Shown one piece after another: positions 36,088-47,074 of a stretch of DNA of 64,000 bases. The stretch lies in the NCBI GenBank assembly GCA_019218415.1, contig JAHUUL010000003.1:1-64000 (forward strand), given 5' to 3'. A model generated the notes under the pieces. It did no database searches. It saw only the letters and a program-made list of their open reading frames with translations, and had not been told where the DNA came from. The position numbers were made by a program, and so were the translations under genes. Numbering within the stretch: the stretch's first letter is position 1; each line of letters begins with the position of its first letter. This DNA is from Dermabacteraceae bacterium TAE3-ERU27. GTDB taxonomy: Bacteria > Actinomycetota > Actinomycetes > Actinomycetales > Dermabacteraceae.

Positions 36088-37275
36088 ATGACGCTCACCC
36101 CCACCCCGGAAGACAAGTTCTGCTTCGGCCTCTGGACCGTCGGCTGGAATGCGCAGGACCAGTTTGGCAAGGCTACCCGCCCGAACCTCGACCCTATCGA
36201 GGAAGTGCGCAAGCTAAAGGAAATTGGTGCCTGGGGCTTCACTTTCCATGACAATGACCTCTTCCCGTTCGGCGATCGCGCCGCCCGCGAGGAAATGATC
36301 GGCAAGCTCAAGGACGCCATCGCGGAGACCGGTCTGGTCTGCGAGATGGTTACCACCAACACATTCAGCGAACCGATCTTCAAGGACGGGGCTTTCACCT
36401 CCAACGATCGCGGCGTGCGCCGCTACGGTCTGCGCAAGGTGATCGAGAACATCGACCTGGCGGCAGAGCTCGGTGCCAAGACGTTCGTCATGTGGGGCGG
36501 CCGCGAGGGCTCCGAATACGATTGCGCGAAGGACCTTTACGCGGCACACGAGCGCTACGCGGAAGGCATCGACACCGTGGCTGGTTACATCAAGTCCAAG
36601 GGCTACGACATGCGCATCGCCCTCGAACCGAAGCCGAACGAGCCGCGCGGCAACATCTTCCTGCCCACCATCGGCCACGCCCTCGCCTTCATCGAGAAGC
36701 TGGAAAACGGTGGCATCGTCGGCCTGAACCCGGAGACCGGTCACGAGCAGATGGCCACCCTCAACTACACCCACGGCCTGGCGCAGGCGCTGTGGGCCGA
36801 CAAGCTGTTCCACATTGACCTCAACGGCCAGCACGGCCCGATGTACGATCAGGACCTCGTATTCGGCCACGGCGACCTGATCAGCGCGTTCTTCACCGTG
36901 GACCTGCTGGAGAACGGCTTCCCGTCCCGCCCCGGCGCCTACACCGGTGCCCGCCACTTCGACTACAAGCCCTCGCGCACCGAACACGAGGAAGGCCAGT
37001 GGGACAGCGCCAAGGCCAATATGGACATGTACCTCATGCTCAAGGAGCGCGCCCTCGCGTTCCGCGCGGATCCCGAGGTGCAGGAAGCCCTGGCCTACTC
37101 CGGCGTTGACGAGCTGGCCAAGCCCACCATCGCGGAGGGTGAGAGCCTGGAGGATGTGCTCGCTGATCGCAGCGCCTACGAGGAGTTCGACGCCGAAAAG
37201 GCTGGCGAGCGTAACTACGGCTTCGTGCGCCTGCAGCAGCTGGCCATGCAGCACCTGCTCGGGTTCAAGGCATAG
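36088..37275 (+). CDS. xylA: Xylose isomerase
   Basis: 395 residues, the short class I form found in actinobacteria. The active-site segments are visible: [12 protein letters not shown] with the catalytic His, [19 protein letters not shown] with the metal ligand Glu and Lys, and [10 protein letters not shown] with metal ligands. It converts D-xylose to D-xylulose. Two bases separate it from xylB, one operon under the divergent ROK regulator. Confidence 0.98.
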   Translation: MTLTPTPEDKFCFGLWTVGWNAQDQFGKATRPNLDPIEEVRKLKEIGAWGFTFHDNDLFPFGDRAAREEMIGKLKDAIAETGLVCEMVTTNTFSEPIFKDGAFTSNDRGVRRYGLRKVIENIDLAAELGAKTFVMWGGREGSEYDCAKDLYAAHERYAEGIDTVAGYIKSKGYDMRIALEPKPNEPRGNIFLPTIGHALAFIEKLENGGIVGLNPETGHEQMATLNYTHGLAQALWADKLFHIDLNGQHGPMYDQDLVFGHGDLISAFFTVDLLENGFPSRPGAYTGARHFDYKPSRTEHEEGQWDSAKANMDMYLMLKERALAFRADPEVQEALAYSGVDELAKPTIAEGESLEDVLADRSAYEEFDAEKAGERNYGFVRLQQLAMQHLLGFKA

Positions 37276-37277
37276 CC

Positions 37278-38672
37278 ATGAGCCACGTACTCGGTATCGA
37301 CTCCTCTACCCAGTCCACCAAGGCGCTGCTGGTAGAGGCCGAAACCGGCCGGGTCGTGGCAGAGCGTCGCGCACCGCACCCGCCGGGCACGGAGGTTGAC
37401 CCCCGTGCCTGGCTGGGCGCGGTTGACGCCGCCGCGGGAGAGCTGCTGGAGAAGGCCGACGCGGTAGCGGTCGGAGGCCAGCAGCACGGCATGGTTTTGC
37501 TCGATGATTCCGGCGAGGTGCTGCGCGATGCGCTGCTTTGGAACGATGTGCGTTCCGCGCCGCAGGCGCGCCAGTTGGTCGAAGAGCTGGGCGGCCCCGC
37601 CGAATCGGCTCGCCGCACGGGTAGCGTGCTGGTTGCCTCCATCACCTCCACCAAGCTGCGCTGGGTGGCCGACAACGAGCCGGATCTAGCTAAGCGGGTG
37701 GCGAAAGTGCTGCTGCCGCACGACTACGTTTCCCGGCACCTGTCGGAGGACGGTGCGGCTTTCTTTACCGACCGGGGAGACGCCTCCGGGACGGGATACT
37801 TCGATCCGCGCAGCGGCACCTGGGACAGGGAACTGCTGGAGATGGCGCTTGGGCACGATGCCGAGCTGCCCGATATCGCCCCGCAGCCGTTTGCGCGCAT
37901 GGCGCGTACCCGCAACGGTGCGATCATCGCGCCCGGCACCGGCGATAACATGGCCGCCGCGCTCGGGCTGGGGCTCGGCCCCGGCGACATCTCGGTTTCC
38001 ATCGGCACCTCCGGCGTCTGCGCCATGGTGAGCGATAAGCCCGCCGCCGACGCGAGCGGCATGGTGACCGGATTCGCGGATGCGACGGGCAGATTCCTAC
38101 CGCTCACCTGCACCATTAACGCCGCAAAGATCCTGGACTTCGGCTGCGCCCTGCTCGGCGTGGACCATGCCGAACTGGCGCGCCTCGCGCTTGCCAGCGC
38201 ACCGGGAGCGAACGGGGTGACGGTGCTGCCCTACTTCGACGGGGAACGCACCCCGAACCGGCCCGACGCGCGCGCCACCCTGACGGGAGTCTCCACGGCC
38301 ACGAGCCGGGAAGACATCGCACGTGCCCTGGTGGAAGGGCTGCTGCTCTCCCTGGCCGACGGCATCGCCGCGCTCGAGGCCGCCACGGGCGTGGCGGGCA
38401 AGCGCGTGGTGCTGATCGGAGGCGGCGCCAAAAGCCCCGCCGTGCGCCAGCTCGCGGCCGACGTCTGGGGCAGGGAAGTATCCATCGCTCCCGAGGGTGA
38501 ATACGTGGCGCTGGGCGCGGCCCGCCAGGCCGCACAGGCGCTTCACGGGGACGGGCTGCCGGCGTGGCAGGTAACGGGGATGGAAACTTTTGCCCCGTCC
38601 CGCAGTGCTGCGCTGGACGAGCTGCGGGACGCGTATGCGTCCCTGCGGGACCGTACCGCGGACTGGAACTAG
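37278..38672 (+). CDS. xylB: Xylulokinase
   Basis: 464 residues, FGGY family. LGIDSSTQSTKALLVE opens the ATPase fold, QQHGMVLLD is the substrate-site motif typical of xylulokinase, and GTSGVCAMVS and LIGGGAKSPAVRQLAADVWGREV form the C-terminal nucleotide site. It makes xylulose 5-phosphate, which also receives carbon from araBAD. Confidence 0.96.
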   Translation: MSHVLGIDSSTQSTKALLVEAETGRVVAERRAPHPPGTEVDPRAWLGAVDAAAGELLEKADAVAVGGQQHGMVLLDDSGEVLRDALLWNDVRSAPQARQLVEELGGPAESARRTGSVLVASITSTKLRWVADNEPDLAKRVAKVLLPHDYVSRHLSEDGAAFFTDRGDASGTGYFDPRSGTWDRELLEMALGHDAELPDIAPQPFARMARTRNGAIIAPGTGDNMAAALGLGLGPGDISVSIGTSGVCAMVSDKPAADASGMVTGFADATGRFLPLTCTINAAKILDFGCALLGVDHAELARLALASAPGANGVTVLPYFDGERTPNRPDARATLTGVSTATSREDIARALVEGLLLSLADGIAALEAATGVAGKRVVLIGGGAKSPAVRQLAADVWGREVSIAPEGEYVALGAARQAAQALHGDGLPAWQVTGMETFAPSRSAALDELRDAYASLRDRTADWN

Positions 38673-38998
38673 GGCTGTCTGCGCAGGCTCTAGTTCCCTC
38701 TGCGTGCTGGGAGGATTTGCAGTATTTTTCCGCGTAACCCCCGGTGGTAGAGGGGCGGGGAAGACCGGTTTCTGAGGGTTTTAGGGACCGGTCTTTCCCG
38801 TTTCGTGACCGCTTTCGGTAGCCCTATAACCTGTCGTGCCCGGCCGCTTTATGCGAGGGGCGAGGGGGAAGAAGAGACTACTTTGGCTCGCTCCGAAAGC
38901 ATGCGAATGTTACGATTTGGCAACAATTTCCCAGGTTATCGCGGTATCCTGGGAGCAATGGCATAACTTCCCCCAGCTGCTTTAAGGAGCCGTCAGCG
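38673..38998. other. Intergenic region after xylB with hairpin and inverted repeat
   Basis: No gene is supported. A stem GGGAAGACCGGT (38758-38769) pairs with ACCGGTCTTTCCC (38787-38799) and likely terminates xylAB. Further on, CCCAGG (38930-38935) and CCTGGG (38948-38953) form an inverted repeat in an AT-richer patch that may be the promoter region of the NYN gene. AAGGAG is at 38984-38989 before its ATG. Confidence 0.65.
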
Positions 38999-40195
38999 AT
39001 GCATCAGCAGCAGTGCGCAATATTCATAGACGCAGGCTTCCTTCTCTCTGCTGGCACGATGAAAGTTACCGGATCGTCGCTGCGCTCCAGTGTGAACGTC
39101 GATATTCCGACCTTGATTCGAGGCGTGGCGAGCTGCGCCTCCGAGCACATGGGGCATGATCCCTTCCGCATCTACTGGTACGACGCTTCCCGCGAGGGAG
39201 TGATGCGCGAGGAACACAAGGAAATTGCCCTCCTGGACGACGTCAAGGTGCGTCTCGGCAGGATCGGTTTCAATGGGCAGCAGAAGGGCGTCGATCTGCG
39301 CCTGGGGCTAGATCTTGTGGAAGTGGCCCGTAACCGAGTGGCGCGTGTGGCCTACCTGCTTACCGGGGATGACGACCTGGCAGAGGCGGTAGAGGCCGCG
39401 CAGGACCTCGGCATGAAAGTGGTTTTGATCGGGCTGGAGGAAACCCGCCGGGTAACCGGGGTGGCTTCCGTTGCGACCCACCTGGCATTGCAGGTGGATC
39501 GCATTCTTACCCTGCCCAACGAACTCATCTCATCCTGCTTTAAGCCGACCCAGCGTCAGGATGACCTGGTGCGTGTGCTGCCCCAACGGCGCAGCATTCC
39601 CTCGATTCGCCCGAGCGACATTGGGGGAGTGGTGGTGATACCGCCGCCGGTAGCCGAAGAGGCCACGCCCCTTGCCGAGGCTCCCGAGGGGAGCGTTGCG
39701 GCAAATGAAAGCGTCGGCGTGCAGCCTGTCGGCGATCCCCTGGAGGGAGCGCCTACGGAGCCCCCGGCGGAGCAGGACGAGGCTGCGGCGGACTCTGTTT
39801 CCCGCCGCCACGATCTGACGGACGACATCGCTGACGAAGCCAAGGCGAAGCTGGCGCAGATAAAGCTGCCGACGCCCGCCGCCCTGCGCAAGCGGCAAAA
39901 TCATCGGCCCCAGCTCTTCTCCCTGAGTGAGCCTGCGTATTCGACGGAGGCCGACCCGGAGCTGCTGGAGATAGCGCGCGAGGTAGCCACGGCGGTTGCG
40001 CGCAGCTGGCATGCGGGAGCCACGGAAACTGATCTTGAAGCGGTGCTTGAGGAACGTCCCTACCTGCCGATTGATATCGATGCGACGCTGCTGCGCGACT
40101 GCGCCGCGCGCATCGGCACCGACGCCACCGAGCGCCAGCTGATCCGCCGCCACCTGCGGCAGTGTTTCTGGGAAACCATCGACGTAATACACTGA
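38999..40195 (+). CDS. NYN-domain protein (PIN-like ribonuclease fold)
   Basis: 398 residues. The NYN domain covers about 1-175: CAIFIDAGFLL with the first acidic residue, then KGVDLRLGLDLVEVA and VAYLLTGDDDLAEAVEAA with the conserved Asp residues of a metal-dependent nuclease site. A proline-, alanine- and glutamate-rich linker (about 200-265) leads to a C-terminal ~120-residue helical region (AREVATAVARSWHAGATE...LRDCAARIGTD) that looks like a LOTUS/OST-HTH-like or related winged domain; I am not sure. Likely an RNA-processing enzyme. No link to the flanking sugar genes is evident. Confidence 0.85.
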   Translation: MHQQQCAIFIDAGFLLSAGTMKVTGSSLRSSVNVDIPTLIRGVASCASEHMGHDPFRIYWYDASREGVMREEHKEIALLDDVKVRLGRIGFNGQQKGVDLRLGLDLVEVARNRVARVAYLLTGDDDLAEAVEAAQDLGMKVVLIGLEETRRVTGVASVATHLALQVDRILTLPNELISSCFKPTQRQDDLVRVLPQRRSIPSIRPSDIGGVVVIPPPVAEEATPLAEAPEGSVAANESVGVQPVGDPLEGAPTEPPAEQDEAAADSVSRRHDLTDDIADEAKAKLAQIKLPTPAALRKRQNHRPQLFSLSEPAYSTEADPELLEIAREVATAVARSWHAGATETDLEAVLEERPYLPIDIDATLLRDCAARIGTDATERQLIRRHLRQCFWETIDVIH

Positions 40196-40226
40196 TCCCT
40201 GGCTGCAAACAACGGAGGGTGAGCTG

Positions 40227-41249
40227 GTGTCTTCACGTACCCGGCGCGGGCCTTCCATGACGGACGTCGCGCGCCACGCGCGAGTCTCTGCGCAGACGGT
40301 ATCGCGTGTTCTTAACGACCCCGAAGCGGTGCGCGAAAGCACGCGGATACGAGTGCTGGCCGCCATCGAGGAGCTGGGGTACCGCAGAAATCTGCAAGCC
40401 CGTTCCCTGCGTACCGACCGCAGCGACGTAATTGGCGTGGTCGCCGCCGCTACCTCGATCTATTCCCCCTCGCGGTTGCTGTACGAAATCGAATCTGCGG
40501 CGCGGCAGACAGGCATGGCTTTGCAGCTGGCGGTTCTAGACGATGCGACGCGCATTCCCCCCGACGCCGTATTCGCCTCCTTTATGGAACGCAACGTGGA
40601 CGGGGTGATCCTGGTCGGCCCGCGTAACTGGGTGGCGCTCGCCGCGCAGGAATTTACCGGCTCTTTCCCGATCGTGAGCACTTCTTTGGTGGATATGTAC
40701 GCGGAGAACCGGTTGCGTATGGTCTGCGCCGATAACGAGCTGGGGGCGCGCCTGGCGGTGAGGCACCTGATCGGTCTAGGGCATCGGTTAATTGACCATG
40801 TGGCGGGGCCGAGCGAGTTTTACGACGCGGTAGACAGGATGCGGGGCTGGCGCAAGGAGCTGTTCGTGAACGGGCTGCTGGAAGGGCGACTCTTCCACGG
40901 AGACTTCGACGCCCGCTCCGGCTACGAGGCGGGGCAGCGCATGATCGCCTCGGGGCGTCTTCCCGACGCGGTATTTTGCGCGAATGACCAGATGGCGCTC
41001 GGTCTGTGTCGCGCCCTGCACGAGGCGGGAGTGTCCGTTCCCGGAGAGGTGTCGGTAGTCGGATTCGACAACATCGACGGATCCGAATACACGGTGCCGG
41101 CCCTGACCACCGTCGAGCAGCCGTATCGTCAGATCGGCGAGGGGGCCGTGGCGGCCCTGCGCGCGGTGCTCATGGACCGCGAAAGTTCCCCCCGTTTGGT
41201 GCAGCCGCGCCTGGTTGTCAGGGAGAGCACGGGCCCCAGATCTGCTTAG
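40227..41249 (+). CDS. LacI-family transcriptional regulator
   Basis: 340 residues. The helix-turn-helix and hinge are MTDVARHARVSAQTVSRVLN and YRRNLQARSLRT, followed by a periplasmic-binding-protein-like effector domain (FCANDQMALGLCRAL, SVVGFDNIDGSEYTVPALTT). GGAGGGTGA lies before the GTG start. It is directly upstream of a sugar ABC transporter whose control region holds two LacI-like palindromes, so it probably regulates that transporter, perhaps in response to a pentose or its phosphate. Confidence 0.94.
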   Translation: MSSRTRRGPSMTDVARHARVSAQTVSRVLNDPEAVRESTRIRVLAAIEELGYRRNLQARSLRTDRSDVIGVVAAATSIYSPSRLLYEIESAARQTGMALQLAVLDDATRIPPDAVFASFMERNVDGVILVGPRNWVALAAQEFTGSFPIVSTSLVDMYAENRLRMVCADNELGARLAVRHLIGLGHRLIDHVAGPSEFYDAVDRMRGWRKELFVNGLLEGRLFHGDFDARSGYEAGQRMIASGRLPDAVFCANDQMALGLCRALHEAGVSVPGEVSVVGFDNIDGSEYTVPALTTVEQPYRQIGEGAVAALRAVLMDRESSPRLVQPRLVVRESTGPRSA

Positions 41250-41256
41250 GTCACTT

Positions 41257-41272
41257 TTTGATAACGATCAAA
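41257..41272. promoter_or_regulatory. LacI-type operator, upstream site
   Basis: TTTGAT-AACG-ATCAAA is a perfect inverted repeat 19 bases before the TTGACA box of the sugar transporter promoter. Confidence 0.7.
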
Positions 41273-41290
41273 CGGTGATTTTGCAAAACT

Positions 41291-41321
41291 TTGACAGACC
41301 CGATTGATAACGTTAACAATC
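41291..41321 (+). promoter_or_regulatory. Promoter with overlapping LacI-type operator for the sugar ABC transporter
   Basis: TTGACA (41291-41296) and TAACAA (41314-41319) are spaced by 17 bases. A 20-bp near-palindrome with TAACGTTA at its centre and GATTG/CAATC ends (41302-41321) covers the -10 region, so repressor binding would block RNA polymerase. Confidence 0.75.
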
Positions 41322-41441
41322 TAGGTAACGGAACGAACCCACCATCGACGGTGGAGGCGTAACGAACACGAAAAAGGTTACTGCTACATCGGGTAGCAGG
41401 GGTGAGCGATGGTCGCTCACCAAGATCTCGAGGAGGAGACC

Positions 41442-42584
41442 GTGACCCTTTCCCGCAGAAACGTGCTTTTTGGAGCCTCTGCAGTTGTAGCCGCTTCTAC
41501 CCTGGCGGCTTGCTCCGGCGGTGGTGCCGGTAGCGGTGCAAGCGGTGCCGCAGGCGGCGGCTCCGGCGACACCAAGCGCATCGGCGTTGCGATGCCGACC
41601 AAGTCTTCTGAGCGTTGGATCGCTGACGGCGAGAACCTCAAGAAGCAGCTCGAAGCTAAGGGTTACACCGTCGACCTGCAGTACGCAGAGGACGACATCC
41701 CCACCCAGGTGAACCAGATCGATAACATGATCACCCAGGGCGCTAACGTCCTCGTGATCGCCGCTATCGACGGTACCGCGCTGAGCAGCCAGCTTGAGAA
41801 GGCCGCGAAGAACAAGATTCCGGTCATTTCCTACGACCGCCTGATTCGCGACTCCGAGAACGTCGACTACTACACCAGCTTCGACAACCAGGAAGTTGGC
41901 CGTCAGCAGGGCCGCTCCCTCCTCATGGGCCTCGGCTACATCGACAAGGACGGCAAGGACCTCGGCAAGACCGAGCCCTCCAACATCGAGCTGTTCGCGG
42001 GTAGCCCCGACGACAACAACGCCACCTTCTTCTTCAACGGTGCGATGGAAGTTCTCAAGCCGTACATGGACAAGGGCACCCTCAAGGTGAAGTCCGGCCA
42101 GACCGACTTCAAGCAGGCCGCTACCCTGCGCTGGGACCCCGCCACCGCACAGGCTCGCATGGAGAACCTGATCACCGGCAACTACAGCGGTGGCGACACC
42201 GTGCAGGGTGTGCTTTCTCCCTACGACGGCATCTCGATCGGCATCATCGGCGCTGCGAAGTCCGCGGGCTACGGCTCCGCTGGCCGCCCGCTGCCGGTAG
42301 TCACCGGCCAGGACGCCGAGCTGGCTTCCACCAAGTCCATCCTGGCTGGCGAGCAGTACGCCACCATCTTCAAGGACACCCGCAAGCTGGCCGAGGTCAC
42401 CGTGGGCATGGTTGACGCGATCGCGCAGGGCAAGGAGCCCGAGGTCAACGACACCAAGTCCTACGACAACGGCAAGAAGGTTGTTCCCTCGAACCTGCTC
42501 AAGTCGCAGATCGTGACCAAGGACAACGTCAAGGAAGCCCTCGTTGACACCGGCTACTACAAGGCCGATCAGCTGGGTCTCTGA
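41442..42584 (+). CDS. chvE: Sugar-binding lipoprotein of a ChvE-type ABC transporter
   Basis: 380 residues. The signal peptide [21 protein letters not shown] ends in a lipobox with Cys24; the twin Arg suggests Tat export. The mature protein has the periplasmic sugar-binding fold: [36 protein letters not shown] and [11 protein letters not shown]. The pattern with SSERW and YDRLI matches ChvE, which binds arabinose, xylose, glucose and galactose. GTG start with GAGGAGGAG upstream. First gene of a three-gene transport operon behind two LacI boxes. Confidence 0.92.
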   Translation: MTLSRRNVLFGASAVVAASTLAACSGGGAGSGASGAAGGGSGDTKRIGVAMPTKSSERWIADGENLKKQLEAKGYTVDLQYAEDDIPTQVNQIDNMITQGANVLVIAAIDGTALSSQLEKAAKNKIPVISYDRLIRDSENVDYYTSFDNQEVGRQQGRSLLMGLGYIDKDGKDLGKTEPSNIELFAGSPDDNNATFFFNGAMEVLKPYMDKGTLKVKSGQTDFKQAATLRWDPATAQARMENLITGNYSGGDTVQGVLSPYDGISIGIIGAAKSAGYGSAGRPLPVVTGQDAELASTKSILAGEQYATIFKDTRKLAEVTVGMVDAIAQGKEPEVNDTKSYDNGKKVVPSNLLKSQIVTKDNVKEALVDTGYYKADQLGL

Positions 42585-42680
42585 CCAATCCTGATTGACG
42601 GCGGCGGGAGGCCGCACGGCTCTCCCGCCGCCGTCTATCGCGCAGTCCTATATCCGTAAGCACCCAAAGCCAGGACGAAC

Positions 42681-44219
42681 ATGAGTAACGCCATTTTGGA
42701 GATGCAGGGGATCGTTAAGACCTTCCCCGGCGTCCGCGCACTCGACGATGTCAACCTTGTGGTGGAACGCGGCGAGATCCATGCCATTTGTGGGGAAAAC
42801 GGGGCCGGTAAATCGACCCTGATGAAGGTCCTCTCCGGTGTGTACCCGCACGGTACCTACGAAGGCAACATCCTCTTCGAAAACAAGCCCGTAAAGTTCC
42901 AGGACATTAAGGCGTCCGAGGAAAAGGGCATCGTAATTATTCACCAGGAGCTGGCGCTCAGCCCCTACCTTTCGATCGCCGAAAACATCTTCCTCGGTAA
43001 CGAAATCAAAAAGCACGGTCTGATTGACTGGCACAAGACGAACGCGGAAGCCGAGAAACTGCTTGCGCGCGTCGGTCTGAACGAGAACGTGCGCACCCCC
43101 GTCTCCGAAATCGGCGTCGGTAAGCAGCAGCTGGTAGAGATCGCGAAAGCGCTCTCCAAGCAGGTGAAACTACTCATTCTGGACGAGCCCACGGCCGCCC
43201 TCAACGACGATGACTCCGAGCACCTGCTCAACCTGATGCGTCACCTCAAGGGCCAGGGCATCACCTCGATCATCATTTCGCACAAGCTGAATGAGATCGC
43301 GGAGATCGCCGACTCGACCACCGTCATCCGCGACGGTAAGACCATCGAAACGCTGGACATGCATGCCGACCAGGTCACCGAGGCCCGGATCATTAAGGGC
43401 ATGGTGGGCCGCGACATGGAGTCCCGCTTCCCGGAGCACACCTCCAACATCGGTGAGGAAAACTTCCGCATCGAAAACTGGACCGTGCACCACCCGCTTG
43501 ACGTGCACCGCAAGGTCGTAGACAACGCCTCCCTGTCCCTGCGCAAGGGCGAGATCGTTGGCATCGCCGGTCTGATGGGTGCGGGCCGCACCGAGCTCGC
43601 CATGAGCGTTTTCGGCCACGCCTGGGGCACCAACATCTCCGGCAAGCTGATCAAGGACGGCAAGGAAATCAAGGCACACACCGTGCCCCAGGCCATCGAA
43701 CACGGCCTCGCCTACGCCACCGAGGATCGCAAGCACTACGGCCTCAACCTGATCCAGGGCATCCGCCGTAACATCTCCATCGCCTCCCTTCCCAAGGTTC
43801 TCAAGGGCATCTTCATTAACGAAAATGAGGACAACAAGGTGGCGGAGGGATACCTCAAGAGCATGAACATCAAGGCCCCCAGCGTTAATTCCGTGGTGGG
43901 GCAGCTTTCTGGCGGTAACCAGCAGAAAGTAGTGCTCAGCAAGTGGATGTTCACCGACCCTGACGTACTGATCCTCGACGAACCGACCCGAGGCATTGAC
44001 GTCGGTGCCAAGTACGAGATCTACACGATCATCAACCAGCTCGCAGACGCCGGAAAGTCGGTTCTCGTGATCTCCTCGGAGCTTCCGGAACTACTCGGCA
44101 TCTGCGACCGTATCTACACACTTTGCGAAGGCCGGATCACCGGTGAGTTCGACGTGGACGGTGCGTCCCAGGAACTGCTTATGCGCCATATGACCATGGA
44201 AACAGGGAGTGACGACTAA
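42681..44219 (+). CDS. mmsA: Sugar ABC transporter ATPase, two tandem domains (MmsA/GguA type)
   Basis: 512 residues. The first ATPase half has Walker [32 protein letters not shown] and [13 protein letters not shown]; the second has the reduced loop [16 protein letters not shown] and [15 protein letters not shown] with [13 protein letters not shown]. This tandem build is standard for monosaccharide importers of the RbsA/XylG/MmsA group. Its stop overlaps the permease start by one base. Confidence 0.95.
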   Translation: MSNAILEMQGIVKTFPGVRALDDVNLVVERGEIHAICGENGAGKSTLMKVLSGVYPHGTYEGNILFENKPVKFQDIKASEEKGIVIIHQELALSPYLSIAENIFLGNEIKKHGLIDWHKTNAEAEKLLARVGLNENVRTPVSEIGVGKQQLVEIAKALSKQVKLLILDEPTAALNDDDSEHLLNLMRHLKGQGITSIIISHKLNEIAEIADSTTVIRDGKTIETLDMHADQVTEARIIKGMVGRDMESRFPEHTSNIGEENFRIENWTVHHPLDVHRKVVDNASLSLRKGEIVGIAGLMGAGRTELAMSVFGHAWGTNISGKLIKDGKEIKAHTVPQAIEHGLAYATEDRKHYGLNLIQGIRRNISIASLPKVLKGIFINENEDNKVAEGYLKSMNIKAPSVNSVVGQLSGGNQQKVVLSKWMFTDPDVLILDEPTRGIDVGAKYEIYTIINQLADAGKSVLVISSELPELLGICDRIYTLCEGRITGEFDVDGASQELLMRHMTMETGSDD

Positions 44220-45400
44220 TGAACATCATGCAGGCCCTCAAAGAGGGGCCGCTCTCGAATCTGCGCCAGAGCGGCATCTACATTGCGTTCATCGCCATTG
44301 TGGCGCTGTTCGCCGTGCTCACCAACGGACAGCTGCTGTCCTCGCAGAACGTCAGCAACATCGTGGTGCAGAACTCCTACATCCTGGTGCTGGCAATCGG
44401 CATGGTGATGGTGATTATCGCCGGTCACATTGACCTTTCGGTCGGCTCCGTGGTGGCGCTCGCAGGCGCTATCGCAGGCGTGGTCATCGTGCGCTGGGAC
44501 TACCCCTGGATCGTGGGCGTGCTCGCGGCTATCGCCGTAGGCGCACTCATCGGTGCCTGGCAGGGGTTCTGGGTAGCGTTCTTCGGGATCCCCGCGTTCA
44601 TCGTCACCCTGGCGGGCATGCTCGCCTTCCGTGGCCTGACGATGATCGTGCTGGGCAACGCCCAGATCGGCTCCTTCCCCGACGGCTTCCAGAACATCTC
44701 CTCGGGCTTCATTAACGGTCTGCTCGGCGGCAACGGATACGACGTATTCACCCTCCTCGTCGGTGCCCTCTGCGTGTTCGGCTTCGCCGTGCAGCAGGTG
44801 CGCGCCCGCGCCGCCCGCAGGGCATACCACCAGAAGCTGGAGCCGGTATGGCTGCTGGTTGCCAAGATCGTCCTGGTGGGCCTCGTGGTAATGGCCTTCG
44901 CCTGGAAGCTCGCCACCTACTCGGGTCTGCCGATCGTGCTGATCGTGCTGGCGGTCCTGATCCTGGTCTACACCGTGATCACTCAGAACACCGCGTTCGG
45001 CCGCGCCATCTACGCAATCGGTGGCAACCTGTCTGCGGCTCGCCTGTCCGGCATCAAGGTGCAGTGGGTTAACTTCTGGATCTTCGTGAACATGGGCGTC
45101 CTGTCCGCTATCGCCGGCATCGTCTTCACGGCTCGCCTGAACCTCGCGAACCCGAAGGCCGGCAACATGTTCGAGCTGGACGCGATCGCCGCCTGCTTCA
45201 TCGGTGGCGCAGCCGTTACCGGCGGTGTCGGCCGCGTGGCCGGTGCCATCGTCGGTGGCCTGATCATGGGCATCATCAACAACGGTATGTCGCTGATGGG
45301 CGTCGGCTCCGACTGGCAGCTGCTGATCAAGGGCCTGGTGCTCCTTGGCGCGGTTGCCTTCGACGTCTACAACAAGCGCAAGTCGGGCGTTACCGCCTGA
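44219..45400 (+). CDS. mmsB: Sugar ABC transporter permease (MmsB/GguB type)
   Basis: 393 residues with about ten to eleven membrane segments. IGMVMVIIAGHIDLSVGSVVALAGAIAG is the conserved EAA-like ribose/xylose permease region, and FGRAIYAIGGNLSAARLSGIKV the second one. The extra long hydrophilic loop around 190-210 (QQVRARAARRAYHQKLEP) is typical of the GguB/XylH subgroup. Together with the lipoprotein and ATPase it forms a complete pentose/hexose importer. Confidence 0.95.
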   Translation: MNIMQALKEGPLSNLRQSGIYIAFIAIVALFAVLTNGQLLSSQNVSNIVVQNSYILVLAIGMVMVIIAGHIDLSVGSVVALAGAIAGVVIVRWDYPWIVGVLAAIAVGALIGAWQGFWVAFFGIPAFIVTLAGMLAFRGLTMIVLGNAQIGSFPDGFQNISSGFINGLLGGNGYDVFTLLVGALCVFGFAVQQVRARAARRAYHQKLEPVWLLVAKIVLVGLVVMAFAWKLATYSGLPIVLIVLAVLILVYTVITQNTAFGRAIYAIGGNLSAARLSGIKVQWVNFWIFVNMGVLSAIAGIVFTARLNLANPKAGNMFELDAIAACFIGGAAVTGGVGRVAGAIVGGLIMGIINNGMSLMGVGSDWQLLIKGLVLLGAVAFDVYNKRKSGVTA

Positions 45401-45427
45401 TATAAACGCACCCCGGTAGTAACCGGA

Positions 45428-45458
45428 AGAGGGGGCGGGTCTTTGACCCGCCCCCTCT
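45428..45458 (+). terminator. Terminator of the sugar transporter operon
   Basis: AGAGGGGGCGGGTC pairs perfectly with GACCCGCCCCCTCT around a three-base loop. Confidence 0.87.
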
Positions 45459-45483
45459 AGCTTTCCTATACACCGCGCCCAAA

Positions 45484-45526
45484 ACGGGGAGGGTCACACG
45501 TTGCAACGCGCGACCCTCCCCGTTAG
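45484..45526 (-). terminator. Terminator of the araBDA operon
   Basis: ACGGGGAGGGTC and GACCCTCCCCGT form a 12-bp stem; on the minus strand it ends in TTTT. It lies 20 bases after the araA stop codon. Confidence 0.82.
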
Positions 45527-45542
45527 CAAAACTTCTGTTTGG

Positions 45543-47048
45543 CTACAGCCCCCGCGCTAGCCGATAAAACACCTGGTTCATGCGCATCTCGCGGGTAAAG
45601 CCACGCAGGGTTGTCTCCCTATCGATGACCAGCAGTTCCAGCCGCGCGATCTCGGCCAGCATCTCCCACACCGGCAGGGGCACGTTCGTGCTCAGGCACG
45701 TGTGGTGCGATCCGCCCGCGCTGAGCCAGCACTCGGCGGAGGTGAAAAAGTCCGGTTCGGGTTGCCAGACGGCATGCGCCACCGGCAGGTTGGGCAGGGC
45801 TGCGTCGGGGGCAACCAAACGCACCTGGTTTGCCGTTAGCCGGAACCGATCACGCATGTCGGTCAGGGAAACCACCAGCGCTTCCGGGGTGGGGTCCGCC
45901 GTGAATACCAGGCGCACCGGGTCTTCCCGCTCGCCGATCCCCAGCGGGTGAACCTCCAACAGCGGCTTGCTCTCGGTGAGAGACGGGCAGATCTCCAGCA
46001 TGTGCGCGCCCAGAATCTTTTCCTTGCCGGGGGAGAGCTCGTAGGTGTAGTCCTCCATCAGGGAGGACCCGCCCGGTAGGCCGTACCCCATCACCTTCGC
46101 CGCGCGCACCAGGACGGCCGTCTTCCAGTCGCCCTCGGCGCCGAAGCCGTAGCCGTCGGCCATCAACCTTTGCACGGCCAGGCCGGGAAGCTGGCGTAGC
46201 CCACCCAGGTCCTCAAAGTTAGTGGTGAATGCGCTGAAGCCGCCCGCTTCCAGAAAACGACGCAGACCTATCTCCAGCCTGGCCCCGTAACGCAGGGAAT
46301 CGTGCCGTGCCCCGCCCAGGCGCAGGCACGGCTGCACCTCGTACAGTTCCTCGTAGGTGCGGCACAGTGCGTCTACCTCCGCATCGGATACCGAATCTAC
46401 GGCGGCTACCAGGTCGTTTACGCCCCAGGTGTTGACGCTAACGCCGAGCTCCAGTTCCGCCTCCGTCTTGTCGCCCTCGGTGACGGCAACGTTGCGCATG
46501 TTGTCCCCGAAGCGGGCCACCCGCATAGTTTGCAGCGCCTGCCACCCCGCGGCAGCACGCGCAAAGCGCGCCACCTTTTCTTGCACGTGCGGATGGCTGG
46601 CGTGCCCCACCACCGTGACCCGGCTGCACCCCAGACGGGTTGCCAGATAAGCGAACTCACGGTCGCCGTGGGCCGCCTGGTTCAGATTCATGAAGTCCAT
46701 ATCGATGGTGTCCCAGGGCAGCTCCACCCCGGCCTGAGTGTGCAGGTGCAGCAGCGGTTTGCGTAGCGCGTCCAGGCCCTGAATCCACATCTTGGCGGGG
46801 GAGAAGGTATGCATCCAGGCGATTACCCCTAGGCAGGAATCGTCTGAGTTCGCATCCAGCGCCAGGCGGCGAATCGCCTCCCTGTCCTTGAGCACGGGAA
46901 GCCAAACGATCTCTAGCGGGCACGCCTCCCGCAACAGGTCGGCCACCTCGCGCGACTGCTCGGCGACCTGTCGCAGAGTTTCTTCGCCGTAAAGATCCTG
47001 GCTGCCGGTAACGAAATAGAGTCTTTTCCCGGTGAATGGGTTTTGCAT
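45543..47048 (-). CDS. araA: L-arabinose isomerase
   Basis: 501 residues. [59 protein letters not shown] and [30 protein letters not shown] are the conserved AraA blocks, including the metal ligands Glu and His. It interconverts L-arabinose and L-ribulose. The frame is open upstream, but that part is the shadow of araD; ATG 47048 with GAGGGAGG upstream is the start. Last gene of araB-araD-araA. Confidence 0.97.
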   Translation of the reverse strand: MQNPFTGKRLYFVTGSQDLYGEETLRQVAEQSREVADLLREACPLEIVWLPVLKDREAIRRLALDANSDDSCLGVIAWMHTFSPAKMWIQGLDALRKPLLHLHTQAGVELPWDTIDMDFMNLNQAAHGDREFAYLATRLGCSRVTVVGHASHPHVQEKVARFARAAAGWQALQTMRVARFGDNMRNVAVTEGDKTEAELELGVSVNTWGVNDLVAAVDSVSDAEVDALCRTYEELYEVQPCLRLGGARHDSLRYGARLEIGLRRFLEAGGFSAFTTNFEDLGGLRQLPGLAVQRLMADGYGFGAEGDWKTAVLVRAAKVMGYGLPGGSSLMEDYTYELSPGKEKILGAHMLEICPSLTESKPLLEVHPLGIGEREDPVRLVFTADPTPEALVVSLTDMRDRFRLTANQVRLVAPDAALPNLPVAHAVWQPEPDFFTSAECWLSAGGSHHTCLSTNVPLPVWEMLAEIARLELLVIDRETTLRGFTREMRMNQVFYRLARGL

Positions 47049-47074
47049 CACTGCCTCCCTCTGCTCAGCAGCTA